Assembly (NCBI RefSeq): GCF_037126265.1
Contig: NZ_JAYLLN010000018.1
Location: 1 to 64,000, forward strand
DNA: 64,000 bases
From: Sphingobacterium tenebrionis
GTDB taxonomy: Bacteria > Bacteroidota > Bacteroidia > Sphingobacteriales > Sphingobacteriaceae
Direction of reading: 5' to 3'
The notes beneath the pieces are model-generated. The model was not told the origin of the DNA and did not search any database. It saw nothing but the letters and a program-made list of their open reading frames with translations. Below are positions 50,234-58,938 of the stretch, piece after piece (position 1 is the first letter of the stretch; the number at the start of each line of letters is the position of its first letter). A program made the translations under genes and the position numbers.

Positions 50234-51811
50234 TTAATTGATGCCATGCATCATTTTCTTCAGTTTACCATTGAAAATCAATAATAATAAGGCTACTGCA
50301 ACTGGAAGAGCCGCAATAATCAGGAAGAAGGTAGACATGGAATATTTTTCTACGATATGGTCGATGTACGATCCGGTTTTACCAGCGATAAAGTTGGCAA
50401 TTGCCGAAGCGGTGAACCAAAGACCGAATAATAGACCTGCAAATTTCTTAGGAGAAAGCTTACTTACATAAGATAAACCTACTGGAGAAACACATAATTC
50501 ACCGGTAGTATGGAAGAAATAGGCTAAGATCAACCAGATCATGCTCACAGAAGCTGTTTTTGCTCCTTGTGGGATGGACATCGATCCGTATGCCAAGGCC
50601 ACGAAACCAACGGCTACCAAAATCAATCCGAAGGCAAATTTAACGGGTCCTGATGGATTCCAAACCTTTTCCCATAGTTTAGAGAAGGATGATGCCAACG
50701 TAATGATGAAGAAGGAATTCAGGATCTGGAACCAGGAAACAGTTACTTCTGTTTGCGCTAGGTTAAATTCTCTATATACTTTCCAGAAACCTAATGCCCA
50801 GATAATGGCAAAGGAAATTGCTGTAGCAATTACGGTCATCGGATACCGATCATAGATCTTTTGCGAAAGCTTGAACAATACCCAAGTAACGATCAGGATT
50901 GGGAAAATGGTTAATGCCGCATCTACCCATTTGAATATTTCGCCTGCATTACCATCCAATAAACGTTGGGTATAGTCTTTCGCGAAGATGGTCATGGAAC
51001 CACCAGCTTGCTCAAAAGCAAAGAAAAAGAATACCGAAGCAAGCATTAAAACTGCAACAACCACCAAGCGGTCACGAACGATGTTCTTAGGCGTCTCTTC
51101 TTCCTCGATAGCTTCCAATTTCTCTTCTACATGTACTGTACCTGGTTTTTCGCCGATCTTACCGAAGATCTTCTGCGCAAAATAGAACTGAACCATACCA
51201 AAGAACATGAAAACACCCGCTAATCCAAAGCCATAGTGCCATCCTACTTTTTCTCCGATATAACCACATAATAACATCCCTAAGAAGGCTCCACAGTTGA
51301 TTCCCATGTAGAAAATGGTATAACCAGCATCTTTTTTCATACTGGTATCTGGATATAATTGCCCTACCATGGAAGAGATATTTGGTTTGAACATACCATT
51401 ACCTAGTATCATTAATACCAGACCCAGGTAAAAGAAATTGGCAGAGATATGTTCAAAGGCCATTGCGGCATGACCTAAGGTCATGATCAATGCACCTATA
51501 AGGATCGCTTTGCGATATCCTGTTAATTTATCGGCGATCATACCACCGACTAACGGTGTAAGATAAACAAGACCTGTGTACCATCCGTAAAGCTCCATGG
51601 CTTCTTGGTTAGTCCATCCCCATCCTTGTTTGGCGACTTCGGTAATTAAAAAGACAGTTAATAATGCCCGCATTCCGTAATAACTGAAACGCTCCCACAT
51701 TTCGGTGAAGAAAAGGACAAATAAACTGGCTGGGTGTCCCATAACCATCTTATCGTCAACCCCTTGCTTGGAAAGGTGCTGGACCAATGCTACATCGTTC
51801 TCTTGATTCAT
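50234..51811 (-). CDS. POT-family peptide transporter, first of three
   Basis: 525 residues with about 14 helices. FFTEMWERFSYYGMRALLTVF is split here by the family motif ExxERFSYYG, the closest match to consensus of the three. MFKPNISSMVGQLYPDTS is the second signature, and LCGYIGEKVGWHYGFGLAG follows. Its start has ATG at 51811 after a long A/T-rich gap containing four evenly spaced ATTCTTGAAT-type dyads, which may be operator sites. A strong terminator separates it from the second POT gene. Confidence 0.92.
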   Translation of the reverse strand: MNQENDVALVQHLSKQGVDDKMVMGHPASLFVLFFTEMWERFSYYGMRALLTVFLITEVAKQGWGWTNQEAMELYGWYTGLVYLTPLVGGMIADKLTGYRKAILIGALIMTLGHAAMAFEHISANFFYLGLVLMILGNGMFKPNISSMVGQLYPDTSMKKDAGYTIFYMGINCGAFLGMLLCGYIGEKVGWHYGFGLAGVFMFFGMVQFYFAQKIFGKIGEKPGTVHVEEKLEAIEEEETPKNIVRDRLVVVAVLMLASVFFFFAFEQAGGSMTIFAKDYTQRLLDGNAGEIFKWVDAALTIFPILIVTWVLFKLSQKIYDRYPMTVIATAISFAIIWALGFWKVYREFNLAQTEVTVSWFQILNSFFIITLASSFSKLWEKVWNPSGPVKFAFGLILVAVGFVALAYGSMSIPQGAKTASVSMIWLILAYFFHTTGELCVSPVGLSYVSKLSPKKFAGLLFGLWFTASAIANFIAGKTGSYIDHIVEKYSMSTFFLIIAALPVAVALLLLIFNGKLKKMMHGIN

Positions 51812-51888
51812 TTGTTCAAACTAATTTGTGTAAATATTAGATTATTAAAAGATTATTATTTTTAAATACTTGATTATGTTTTTACTGT

Positions 51889-51969
51889 ATTCTTGAATAT
51901 GATTTTATGTTATTCTCGAATATGTTCATTGTATTCTTGAATCTGTTATTGATTAAATTCTTGAATATT
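51889..51969. promoter_or_regulatory. Four ATTCTTGAAT dyads upstream of the POT genes
   Basis: ATTCTTGAATATG (51889), ATTCTCGAATATG (51912), ATTCTTGAATCTG (51933) and ATTCTTGAATATT (51957) share the dyad ATTC-NN-GAAT. Their starts are 23, 21 and 24 bp apart, about two helical turns. They lie 78-158 bp before the ATG at 51811. This fits an array of operators bound on one face of DNA; the regulator is unknown. Confidence 0.5.
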
Positions 51970-52217
51970 AAAACAAAATAATTTGTTGGTAATAGCTTAT
52001 TAAAAGAATATAATCGGAATATTATTTTATTCAATAAGCAAATAAACAAATTTTTATTCAAAATTTGAAGACTAGCTAAAAAAGAAAAGGTCCAATTTTA
52101 GCATTGGTAATCGCATTTTTACGTAGGACGCTGGAGGATTGGGAAAGTTTAAACGGGATGGTTGATTAGGTGGTAATTTGCTAAGGGAATGAGGGTTAAA
52201 ATAGGAATTTGGAAATT
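51970..52217. other. A/T-rich gap with no gene
   Basis: No gene or strong structure is seen. AAGAATATAATCGGAATATT near 52003-52022 may be a further weak relative of the dyad array next to it. Confidence 0.3.
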
Positions 52218-52454
52218 CGTCATTGCGAGGATTTCCGTCATTGCGAGGAACGAAGCAATCTCTTTAACGTCATTGCGAATCTTTAATCGTCATTGCGAGG
52301 AACGAAGCAATCTTTCTTTTTAGCGATGCTATCTTTCTTCCTGTCATCCTGAGCGTAGTCGAAGGATCGTTACGGTTGTATACGAACAGATGGTTCGACT
52401 GCGCTCACCATGACATGGGTAAAGATTGCTTCGTCGTACCTCCTCGCAATGACG
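52218..52454. repeat. Intergenic repeat cluster D
   Basis: CGTCATTGCGAGG is repeated with AACGAAGCAATCT and, in the middle, a palindromic unit starts TCATCCTGAGCGTAGTCGAA and ends CTTCACGATC-like sequence (TTCGACTGCGCTCACCATGA). It closes with GCTTCGTCGTACCTCCTCGC and AATGACG. It ends 8 bp from the isomerase stop. Confidence 0.85.
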
Positions 52455-52461
52455 GGGGTTC

Positions 52462-53346
52462 CTATTTAAACCGCTCTAATAAAGCTTTAGTCTTCTTAAT
52501 CCCTTCATCTTCCGAAATCTTATCTCCTTCAAACTCAATACCTACCCAGCCTTTAAATCCTGATTTCTTCACGATATCCATCATTCTTTTATAATCAATA
52601 CCTGTATCATTACCCTGCTCATCAAAGAAATGCGATTTCGCACTCACTCCTTTTGCATACGGCATCAAATCCGCCACACCCTGATAACGATCATATTCAT
52701 AGAAATTACCAAAATCAGGTAAACTTCCACAGTTCTTCTTACCAACGGTCTTCAACACATCCGATAACCAATCACCATGCGATGAAATCCCGCCATGGTT
52801 TTCCACAATAACCGAAATCTTACCTTTTTTACCATAATCCGCCAAAGAAGACAAACTTTTCACCACCTGCGCTTTCACCTCTTCTTTTGTACCCTGACCC
52901 GCCGCATTAACACGAACTGCATGGCATCCCAAGAAATGCGCAGCATCGATCCACTTATGGTGATTCTCAACAGCCGCTAAACGCTTCGTTTCATCACGGT
53001 CTCCCAAGTTTCCTTCGCCATCGATCATAATCAACACATTCTTCACACCATTATCTTTTGCACGGTTATTCAAATCCTTTAAGTAAGTCATATCCTTTGC
53101 TTTATCCTTAAAGAACTGATTTACATATTCAACTCCGTAGATACCAAAATTCTTCGCTGTATACTCTGGAAAATCAATATTTTTCAAATCACCTTTATTG
53201 ATCTTACGGTGAAGTGACCACTCTGCTAATGAAATGTTGAACCAATCTTTTTTGGCTGCAAATAAATCCAAACTTGGCGCCATGGTAATACCTGCTGCTG
53301 CCAGTCCTAGATTTCTTAAAAACTCTCTTCTTGAATTCATAGTCAT
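52462..53346 (-). CDS. Sugar phosphate isomerase/epimerase-like TIM-barrel protein, exported by Tat
   Basis: 294 residues. The N-terminus MNSRREFLRNLGLAAAGIT has the twin-arginine SRREFL motif, so it is exported folded. The body is a xylose-isomerase-like TIM barrel with VIMIDGEGNLGD, VRVNAAGQG, VIVENHGGISSHGDW and GWVGIEFEGD, which hold candidate metal-binding Glu, His and Asp residues. It likely acts on a sugar or inositol derivative in the periplasm; the substrate is not known. The start may instead be the ATG at 53340. It is the last gene of a minus-strand block. Confidence 0.85.
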   Translation of the reverse strand: MTMNSRREFLRNLGLAAAGITMAPSLDLFAAKKDWFNISLAEWSLHRKINKGDLKNIDFPEYTAKNFGIYGVEYVNQFFKDKAKDMTYLKDLNNRAKDNGVKNVLIMIDGEGNLGDRDETKRLAAVENHHKWIDAAHFLGCHAVRVNAAGQGTKEEVKAQVVKSLSSLADYGKKGKISVIVENHGGISSHGDWLSDVLKTVGKKNCGSLPDFGNFYEYDRYQGVADLMPYAKGVSAKSHFFDEQGNDTGIDYKRMMDIVKKSGFKGWVGIEFEGDKISEDEGIKKTKALLERFK

Positions 53347-53364
53347 AATATAATAATGTTTCTT

Positions 53365-54096
53365 TTAAATATTTGCCCAGCCTGATGTGAGCACATCCAC
53401 CAAATGCATGGTCTTTATGGGCAAATTATGTTTTTCGATATAGGCTTGAAGTTGTAATAAACAAGATGAATCTGTAGATATGATATACTCGGCTTTTACG
53501 GCCATCGCATTCTGCACCTTCTGCTCTGCCATCGCGGAAGAAATACCATCAAACTTCACTGCAAAAGTACCTCCAAATCCGCAACATGTTTCCTGATCGC
53601 GCATTTCCACGATCTCCAACCCGCCAACATGGCTTAATAAGCGACGAGGTTCCTCCTTGATCTTGCACTCCCGCAAGGCCGAACAAGAATCATGGTAAAC
53701 GGCTGTCCCAATCAGTTCAGCACCGAAATACTCCTTCTTCAACACATTGACCAAGAAATCCGATATCTCAAAGATATTACGTTGGATGGACCGGCAACGG
53801 TTATGTTCCATGGAATTGGTGAATAGGTCATCATATCCTCCCCTTACCATTCCCGTACAGGAGGCAGATGGGGATACAATGGGATATTCGTCCTGGAAAT
53901 CCTTCAGAAACTTCTGACCGATAATCTTCGCATCGTCCCAAAAACCTGCATTATAAGCAGGTTGACCACAACAGGTCTGTTCAGCGTTGTACATCACCTC
54001 GCAGCCTGCTTTTTCCAATAATTTAACGGTATTAAATGCTGTTTCTGGGTATAGTTGATCGATGAAACAGGGTATAAACAATTCTACCTTATTCAT
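53365..54096 (-). CDS. LutA/YkgE-type (Fe-S)-binding protein
   Basis: 243 residues with two CCG-type cysteine-rich domains: FIPCFIDQLYPET, EQTCCGQPAYN, ASCTGMVR, then HDSCSALRE, DQETCCGFGGTF and DSSCLLQLQ. This is the LutA subunit, which with LutB and LutC oxidises L-lactate. LutB and LutC are not beside it, so it may work with partners elsewhere or serve another oxidoreductase. The gene starts directly after the MFS transporter stop, which may be translational coupling. Confidence 0.88.
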   Translation of the reverse strand: MNKVELFIPCFIDQLYPETAFNTVKLLEKAGCEVMYNAEQTCCGQPAYNAGFWDDAKIIGQKFLKDFQDEYPIVSPSASCTGMVRGGYDDLFTNSMEHNRCRSIQRNIFEISDFLVNVLKKEYFGAELIGTAVYHDSCSALRECKIKEEPRRLLSHVGGLEIVEMRDQETCCGFGGTFAVKFDGISSAMAEQKVQNAMAVKAEYIISTDSSCLLQLQAYIEKHNLPIKTMHLVDVLTSGWANI

Positions 54097-55413
54097 TTAT
54101 TTTTTTATAATCTGTAATTTATTAAATTTTAGAACAGGAAACAACAAGAAAAACCCGATTAAGAAGAAAACCCCTAATGAAAGGGCAGAATAACGGATAT
54201 TATTGGTGATCTGTTCAATTATGCCAAAGCTCAATAGACCGATGACGATAGCAAATTTCTCCGCCACATCATAAAAACTGAAGAAGGAAGTGGTATCCTC
54301 GATATCTGTTGGGATAAGCTTCGAATATGTGGACCTGGAGAGCGACTGTATCCCACCCATCAGCAATCCGACCATAAAGGCCATCATATAGAAATGGTAT
54401 TCATTGGCCATGAAATAGGAAGCACCACAGATCAGGATCCATAAGAATACGACCACCATCAGTACCTTGATGTTTCCAAATTTCTTTGCAAAAACCGACA
54501 TGATATAGGCGCCACCAATGGCAACGATCTGGATCAAAAGAATCGAAGCGATCAATTTATCAGCTCCCAGGTTCAGTTCCTTTTGGCCAAAGGCTGCCGC
54601 CACAATAACCAAGGTCTGAATACCCATGGCATAGAAAAAATAAGCCGGCAAAAACTTCTTGATGGCAGGGATTTGTTTGATCTGCGCTAATACACCTGTA
54701 AATTCTGTCTTGACCTTTTGGAAAAACGGCATTCTCTCCTTTCCGACCGAAGGCCGATTTCTTGGCAAGAACCGAAATGGAATCTGCGAGAAAAGTACCC
54801 ACCACAATCCAACCAACAGGAAGGATAATCGTGCAGGAAGCGATGGATCGGTAATTCCGAACCATTCAGGTTTAAAAATAAAGACAAAACAGATGATCTG
54901 CAGGGTTACACAGCCCACATAGCCATAAGCAAAACCTTGTGCGCTGACCCTATCTTGTTGATCTGGCGTGGCAATGATCGGTAAATAGGAGTTATTGAAA
55001 GCTACTCCGCCAATATAGCCCATTGCGGCCAAGGAAAAGCAGATGATCCCCCATTCCAGGGTATCGATCTTGAAAAAGAATAGCCCCATACAGGCAAATG
55101 CGCCCAGATAGGTAAACAGCTTCATGAAGAACTTACGTTTTCCGGCAGCATCCGAATAAGCTGAAATAAAAGGTAAACTCAAGGCCATGATCAGATAGGA
55201 AACCGATAAGGCAAAATTGGATAAAGCGGTATTCACGAATTCAAAGCCAAAAAAAGAAACGGTTGTACTACCCGTTTCTGCATTTTTAGTTATCGTGGTG
55301 TAATAGACTGGAAAGATGGTGGAATTGATCACCAAATTATATGCTGAGTTTGCCCAATCAAACATGGACCAGGAGCGGATCAGCCTTTTGTCGTTCTTTT
55401 TAAAGATCTTCAT
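54097..55413 (-). CDS. UMF1/Atg22-like MFS transporter
   Basis: 438 residues with about 12 membrane helices. The N-terminus RSWSMFDWANSAYNLVINSTIFPVYY is divided by the motif DWANSAY, which marks the UMF1 family related to the yeast vacuole amino-acid effluxer Atg22. GIQSLSRSTYSKLIP near 360 is another conserved segment. The transported compound is unknown; amino acids or small organic acids are candidates, the latter because LutA follows without a gap. It lies 40 bp after the PBP4-like gene. Confidence 0.88.
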   Translation of the reverse strand: MKIFKKNDKRLIRSWSMFDWANSAYNLVINSTIFPVYYTTITKNAETGSTTVSFFGFEFVNTALSNFALSVSYLIMALSLPFISAYSDAAGKRKFFMKLFTYLGAFACMGLFFFKIDTLEWGIICFSLAAMGYIGGVAFNNSYLPIIATPDQQDRVSAQGFAYGYVGCVTLQIICFVFIFKPEWFGITDPSLPARLSFLLVGLWWVLFSQIPFRFLPRNRPSVGKERMPFFQKVKTEFTGVLAQIKQIPAIKKFLPAYFFYAMGIQTLVIVAAAFGQKELNLGADKLIASILLIQIVAIGGAYIMSVFAKKFGNIKVLMVVVFLWILICGASYFMANEYHFYMMAFMVGLLMGGIQSLSRSTYSKLIPTDIEDTTSFFSFYDVAEKFAIVIGLLSFGIIEQITNNIRYSALSLGVFFLIGFFLLFPVLKFNKLQIIKK

Positions 55414-55453
55414 ATTTTTTCCATCGCTAATATACCAAATAGATTTTTAGGGA

Positions 55454-56749
55454 TTAATAATTTTCATAGATATAGCTGATCACACGTACCATCTCCTTAC
55501 GAACCGGAGAAGCCGAACCCATATAATTATTGTTCAGGAAAGAATAGGCCAAACGCTTACCCTTCTTGGTTTTAATAAATCCACTCTGGCAATGTACGCT
55601 GTTGATGGTTCCTGTTTTTGCCCAAACGAAAGGCACACCTCCCGGAGTCGGATACACGCCTTTTAAAGTCCCTTCCACACCACCGGCCGGAAACAGGAAC
55701 AATTTGGCAGCATCGTCCTTTACCGCATCGGTTACCAATAAAAGTAACTCCACCATACTTCTCGGTGTTACTTTATTATAGGTAGAAAGCCCGCTCCCAT
55801 CCCTTAGTTCAATCTGATCCTGAAATAAGGAGTAATAGGTAGTCTGCATATATTTCCGGAGTTCCTCCGTTTGGAATTTGCGATATTTTACAAAAGAAGC
55901 CACCATGTTCAATTGTTCCGCCAGGAAATTGTCACTTGGCAGCATCATTTCTCGCAACACCTCTCTTGTTCCGATGGAATAAACGATTTTGGCATCACTA
56001 GGCATCGCCAGATTGACATAACCTACCTCTCTTTTCAGCGTATCCTGCAAAAGGTTTAGGAAAAGGGAATCGCTGGTCTTAAATGGTTTTTCGTTTACAT
56101 ATTTAGCAGGCAACGGAAAATTGTTGACCTCGAATTTATTGTTTTCCAATGGGCGATGTATCCTATACCTTGTCACAGTATCCGACAGATGCTGGACATG
56201 CTGTTCAAAATAGCTCGGAAACAATCTCAATTGCTTGCCCACCTCCCGAAACTGCACCACATTTCCATAGATCGGAAACACCGTAAGTTCTGGTTGATAA
56301 TAAAACTCGTAATCTTCTATGCTCCAACCATTTCTATAAGTAGGCTCTTGTACTGGAGATTGACTATAAAACAATTTCTTAGCACTGTTTTTCAGGAATT
56401 CGAGAACCTTGCCCCGATCCAATTTACTATGCAGGAAAGTAGGATCTCCCGTACCCCAGAAAACCAAGGAATCTCCACGCTCCACATAGGCTAAACCAGG
56501 AATGGAATCCCCGATCAGTTTCAGCGACGTGAACAAGGTAAATACTTTGGTATTGCTGGCAGGTGTAAAATGACGATCCTCCTGATGGCCAAACACAAAC
56601 TTATGCTCATCCAGATCATACAGGGATACCCCATAATAATGTTTGTTGAGGACTGGCGATAATTGCAATTGGGTGCTAATCGGGGAATAATCTTGGGCTT
56701 TGAGGCCAAAACTGATCAGTAGACCAAAAAGGAACAGCAGCTTTCTCAT
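55454..56749 (-). CDS. dacB: D-alanyl-D-alanine carboxypeptidase, PBP4/DacB (S13) family
   Basis: 431 residues with a signal peptide (MRKLLFLFGLLISFGLKAQ). The three active-site motifs are SxxK as SNTK at 65-68 in FTPASNTKVF, SxN as SDN in LPSDNFLAEQ, and KTG in VWAKTGTINSVHCQSG. It trims or cuts peptidoglycan cross-links in the periplasm. The insert between motifs one and two is smaller than in E. coli PBP4. It lies 20 bp after the ThuA-like gene in the same operon-like block. Confidence 0.92.
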   Translation of the reverse strand: MRKLLFLFGLLISFGLKAQDYSPISTQLQLSPVLNKHYYGVSLYDLDEHKFVFGHQEDRHFTPASNTKVFTLFTSLKLIGDSIPGLAYVERGDSLVFWGTGDPTFLHSKLDRGKVLEFLKNSAKKLFYSQSPVQEPTYRNGWSIEDYEFYYQPELTVFPIYGNVVQFREVGKQLRLFPSYFEQHVQHLSDTVTRYRIHRPLENNKFEVNNFPLPAKYVNEKPFKTSDSLFLNLLQDTLKREVGYVNLAMPSDAKIVYSIGTREVLREMMLPSDNFLAEQLNMVASFVKYRKFQTEELRKYMQTTYYSLFQDQIELRDGSGLSTYNKVTPRSMVELLLLVTDAVKDDAAKLFLFPAGGVEGTLKGVYPTPGGVPFVWAKTGTINSVHCQSGFIKTKKGKRLAYSFLNNNYMGSASPVRKEMVRVISYIYENY

Positions 56750-56769
56750 AATCGATTCTTTAGGGTTTT

Positions 56770-57495
56770 CTATTTACCCATCACATATTTCAACCCACCA
56801 ATGAGTTGCTTTTGGAAATTCAGGTCGTCAAAAGATTCCTCGGTATGCCCCAATCCGGTATAAAACATACGATAGCCTTTGAATTCCTGAAACCAGGCAA
56901 TGGGATGGAATTTTCCCATTTTGCCACCTTTATAGGAGGTTTCATCGAGCATCATCAAAATATTGATACCAGGCTTCACATCCTTAAAATCGTACCATTC
57001 ATCTTTATGCATCCAGATCTTCTGTAAATGTCTGGTGGCTAAATGTTTTCTATTGACCACATCAATCTTTGCTTCCTGAACTGCAGGATGACTGGCAAAG
57101 TAGGCCCCTACCAGGTTCGCATACCATGGCCATTCGTATTCCGTATCGGCAGCCGCATGAATTCCCATGAACCCTCTGCCAGATTCAATAAACTTTTGAA
57201 AAGCTATTTTTTGTTCAGCATTCAGGATCGTACCGGTCGTGCTGAAAAAAATCACGGCCTGAAAGGATTGCAGGGAGTCTGCTAAGAAAACATTCGCATC
57301 CTCGGTATGGGATACTGCAATACCTTCCTTCGAAAATATGTTTTTTAATACGGTTACTCCCTTTTCAATATTGGCATGCCTAAAACCGGTAGTTTTTGTA
57401 AACACCAGCACCTTCTTTGGTGAAGCATCTGCCCAAGCTTGACTACATGACAACAGCATTGCCATGAATAAAAGTAGAATAACCGAATTTTTCAT
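56770..57495 (-). CDS. ThuA-like domain lipoprotein
   Basis: 241 residues. The signal segment ends MLLSC, a lipobox with the cysteine at about residue 17. The rest is the ThuA-like class I amidotransferase-like fold: VLVFTKTTGFRHANIEKGV, VIFFSTTG, GFMGIHAAADTEYEWPWY, WMHKDEWYDF and YTGLGHTEESF. These motifs are conserved in ThuA domain proteins, often linked with sugar use in Bacteroidota. The substrate is not known. It is 9 bp behind aroB. Confidence 0.9.
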   Translation of the reverse strand: MKNSVILLLFMAMLLSCSQAWADASPKKVLVFTKTTGFRHANIEKGVTVLKNIFSKEGIAVSHTEDANVFLADSLQSFQAVIFFSTTGTILNAEQKIAFQKFIESGRGFMGIHAAADTEYEWPWYANLVGAYFASHPAVQEAKIDVVNRKHLATRHLQKIWMHKDEWYDFKDVKPGINILMMLDETSYKGGKMGKFHPIAWFQEFKGYRMFYTGLGHTEESFDDLNFQKQLIGGLKYVMGK

Positions 57496-57504
57496 GTTGT
57501 TGGT

Positions 57505-58569
57505 TTATTTGATTACCTGATTGTAATAATCCAAACTTTCCACGATCATATCCTCTTCTGCATATTTGTTGAAATCACAATCGCCAATGCTTCTTAAAAG
57601 GGCAAATCCCAATTGATTGCTCTCATTCTTTTTATCGTTGCGCATCAGTTCGATCAAAGTCGGATAGATCGCTTGATCGATCGGATAAGCCGGATAGATT
57701 CCTTTAATATAATTTACAATGGTTTCCAACTCGGATTCAGGTAGGTTGTTTTCTCGGTAAGAAATAAATGCTTCACAGATCATTCCTATCGCGATGGCTT
57801 CCCCATGCAATAAAGGCTCTTGATCATGGTATAGGCTATAGCCTTCGATGGCATGCCCAATCGTATGACCAAAATTCAGGATTTTACGCAATCCTTTTTC
57901 GGTAGGATCTTCCAAAACCACTTCATTCTTGATCATAACCGAATCATAAACCATCTCTTCCGGTAAAACAGGCAATTTAACGTTCATACAACGTTCAAAA
58001 AGCTGTTTATCTTTGATAAGGCCATGTTTAATCACTTCCGCAAATCCAGAACGGATCTGTCTATCATCCAACGTTTCCAAAAACTTATTGGAAATAAAGA
58101 CCGCTTTGGGCTGCGTAAATGTTCCGATGATGTTTTTAATATTATCCAGGTCGATTCCGGTCTTGCCGCCTACCGATGCATCCACTTGGGATAATAAAGT
58201 GGTAGGTACATGGATAAAATCGATCCCTCTCTTATAGGTTGAAGCTGCAAAACCGCCCATATCCGTCACCACTCCTCCACCAAGGTTCAACATCAAGGAT
58301 TTCCGATCCGCGCCGAAATCCAGCATGGTCTTCCAAACCCCAATACAGAAATCGATGTTCTTATTTTCTTCGCCAGGATCTACTTCGATAATATCATAAT
58401 CTACGATATCAGGAATAAAGGCCTGAAGTTGTGGTAAACAATGATCGTTGGTATTTCTATCGACTAGTATTAATAGTTGTGAATAGTCATGATCAATAAG
58501 AAAGGATTGCAATTCATCCAGTTCATTATCGAATACGACTTCGTATCCTAAGCTGTTGATCTTTTTCAT
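57505..58569 (-). CDS. aroB: 3-dehydroquinate synthase
   Basis: 354 residues from the ATG at 58569; an upstream in-frame start at 58596 would add 9 residues without a homologous match. VDRNTNDHCLP begins the NAD domain, and VDPGEENK, LGGGVVTDMGGFAASTYKRG, HVPTTLLSQVDASVGGKTGID and NFGHTIGHAIE follow, the last with zinc ligands. AroB makes 3-dehydroquinate in the shikimate pathway. The gene leads the minus-strand block ending with the isomerase-like gene. Confidence 0.96.
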   Translation of the reverse strand: MKKINSLGYEVVFDNELDELQSFLIDHDYSQLLILVDRNTNDHCLPQLQAFIPDIVDYDIIEVDPGEENKNIDFCIGVWKTMLDFGADRKSLMLNLGGGVVTDMGGFAASTYKRGIDFIHVPTTLLSQVDASVGGKTGIDLDNIKNIIGTFTQPKAVFISNKFLETLDDRQIRSGFAEVIKHGLIKDKQLFERCMNVKLPVLPEEMVYDSVMIKNEVVLEDPTEKGLRKILNFGHTIGHAIEGYSLYHDQEPLLHGEAIAIGMICEAFISYRENNLPESELETIVNYIKGIYPAYPIDQAIYPTLIELMRNDKKNESNQLGFALLRSIGDCDFNKYAEEDMIVESLDYYNQVIK

Positions 58570-58638
58570 AATATAATTCAGGTTAAAGATAGACAATTTC
58601 TGAATCTACAAGAACAACAAATTTGTAATAACTCTGTT

Positions 58639-58845
58639 TTAAATTATCTTTACCTTGTTCCCATCAAATTCCACCAAATCTCCTACCCTAACCTTCAATC
58701 TTTTACGGTAATCCACTTCCCCATTATACTTCACCAATCCTTCTTCTACGACCCATTGAGCCATCGCGCCGTGTTCTACCCAGTTCATCACTTTCAATAA
58801 TTGGATGAGCTGAATGTATTCCCCATTTAATGTAAACGTTTGCAT
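58639..58845 (-). CDS. Small S4-domain RNA-binding protein
   Basis: 68 residues from the ATG at 58845; the longer frame begins at a TTG. The chain is one S4 RNA-binding domain of the YbcJ/RluB kind: YIQLIQLLKVMNWVEHGAMAQ, then VEEGLVKYNGEVDYRKRLKV and GDLVEFDG. It binds structured RNA, possibly rRNA. It stands alone between aroB and proline dehydrogenase. Confidence 0.88.
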   Translation of the reverse strand: MQTFTLNGEYIQLIQLLKVMNWVEHGAMAQWVVEEGLVKYNGEVDYRKRLKVRVGDLVEFDGNKVKII

Positions 58846-58885
58846 AAACAAAAATAAATTTAATATGAACTATTACAATTGAATG

Positions 58886-58918
58886 TTTGAATTTATTTAC
58901 AATTAATACCTAATTTTG
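58886..58918 (+). promoter_or_regulatory. Promoter of proline dehydrogenase
   Basis: TTTG (58886-58889), 21 bp, TAATTTTG (58911-58918), which matches TAnnTTTG. The ATG is 20 bp further on, leaving a short leader. Confidence 0.6.
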
Positions 58919-58938
58919 TGAATCAAAAAAAATAGAAT

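Noticed and set aside
48235..51185. Several plus-strand frames of 60-114 residues across the POT genes
   Set aside because: They are mirror frames of membrane-protein genes; the minus-strand proteins have clear family motifs.
51889..51969. CRISPR-like array
   Set aside because: Units are 13 bp with 8-11 bp spacers, far too short, and there are no cas genes.
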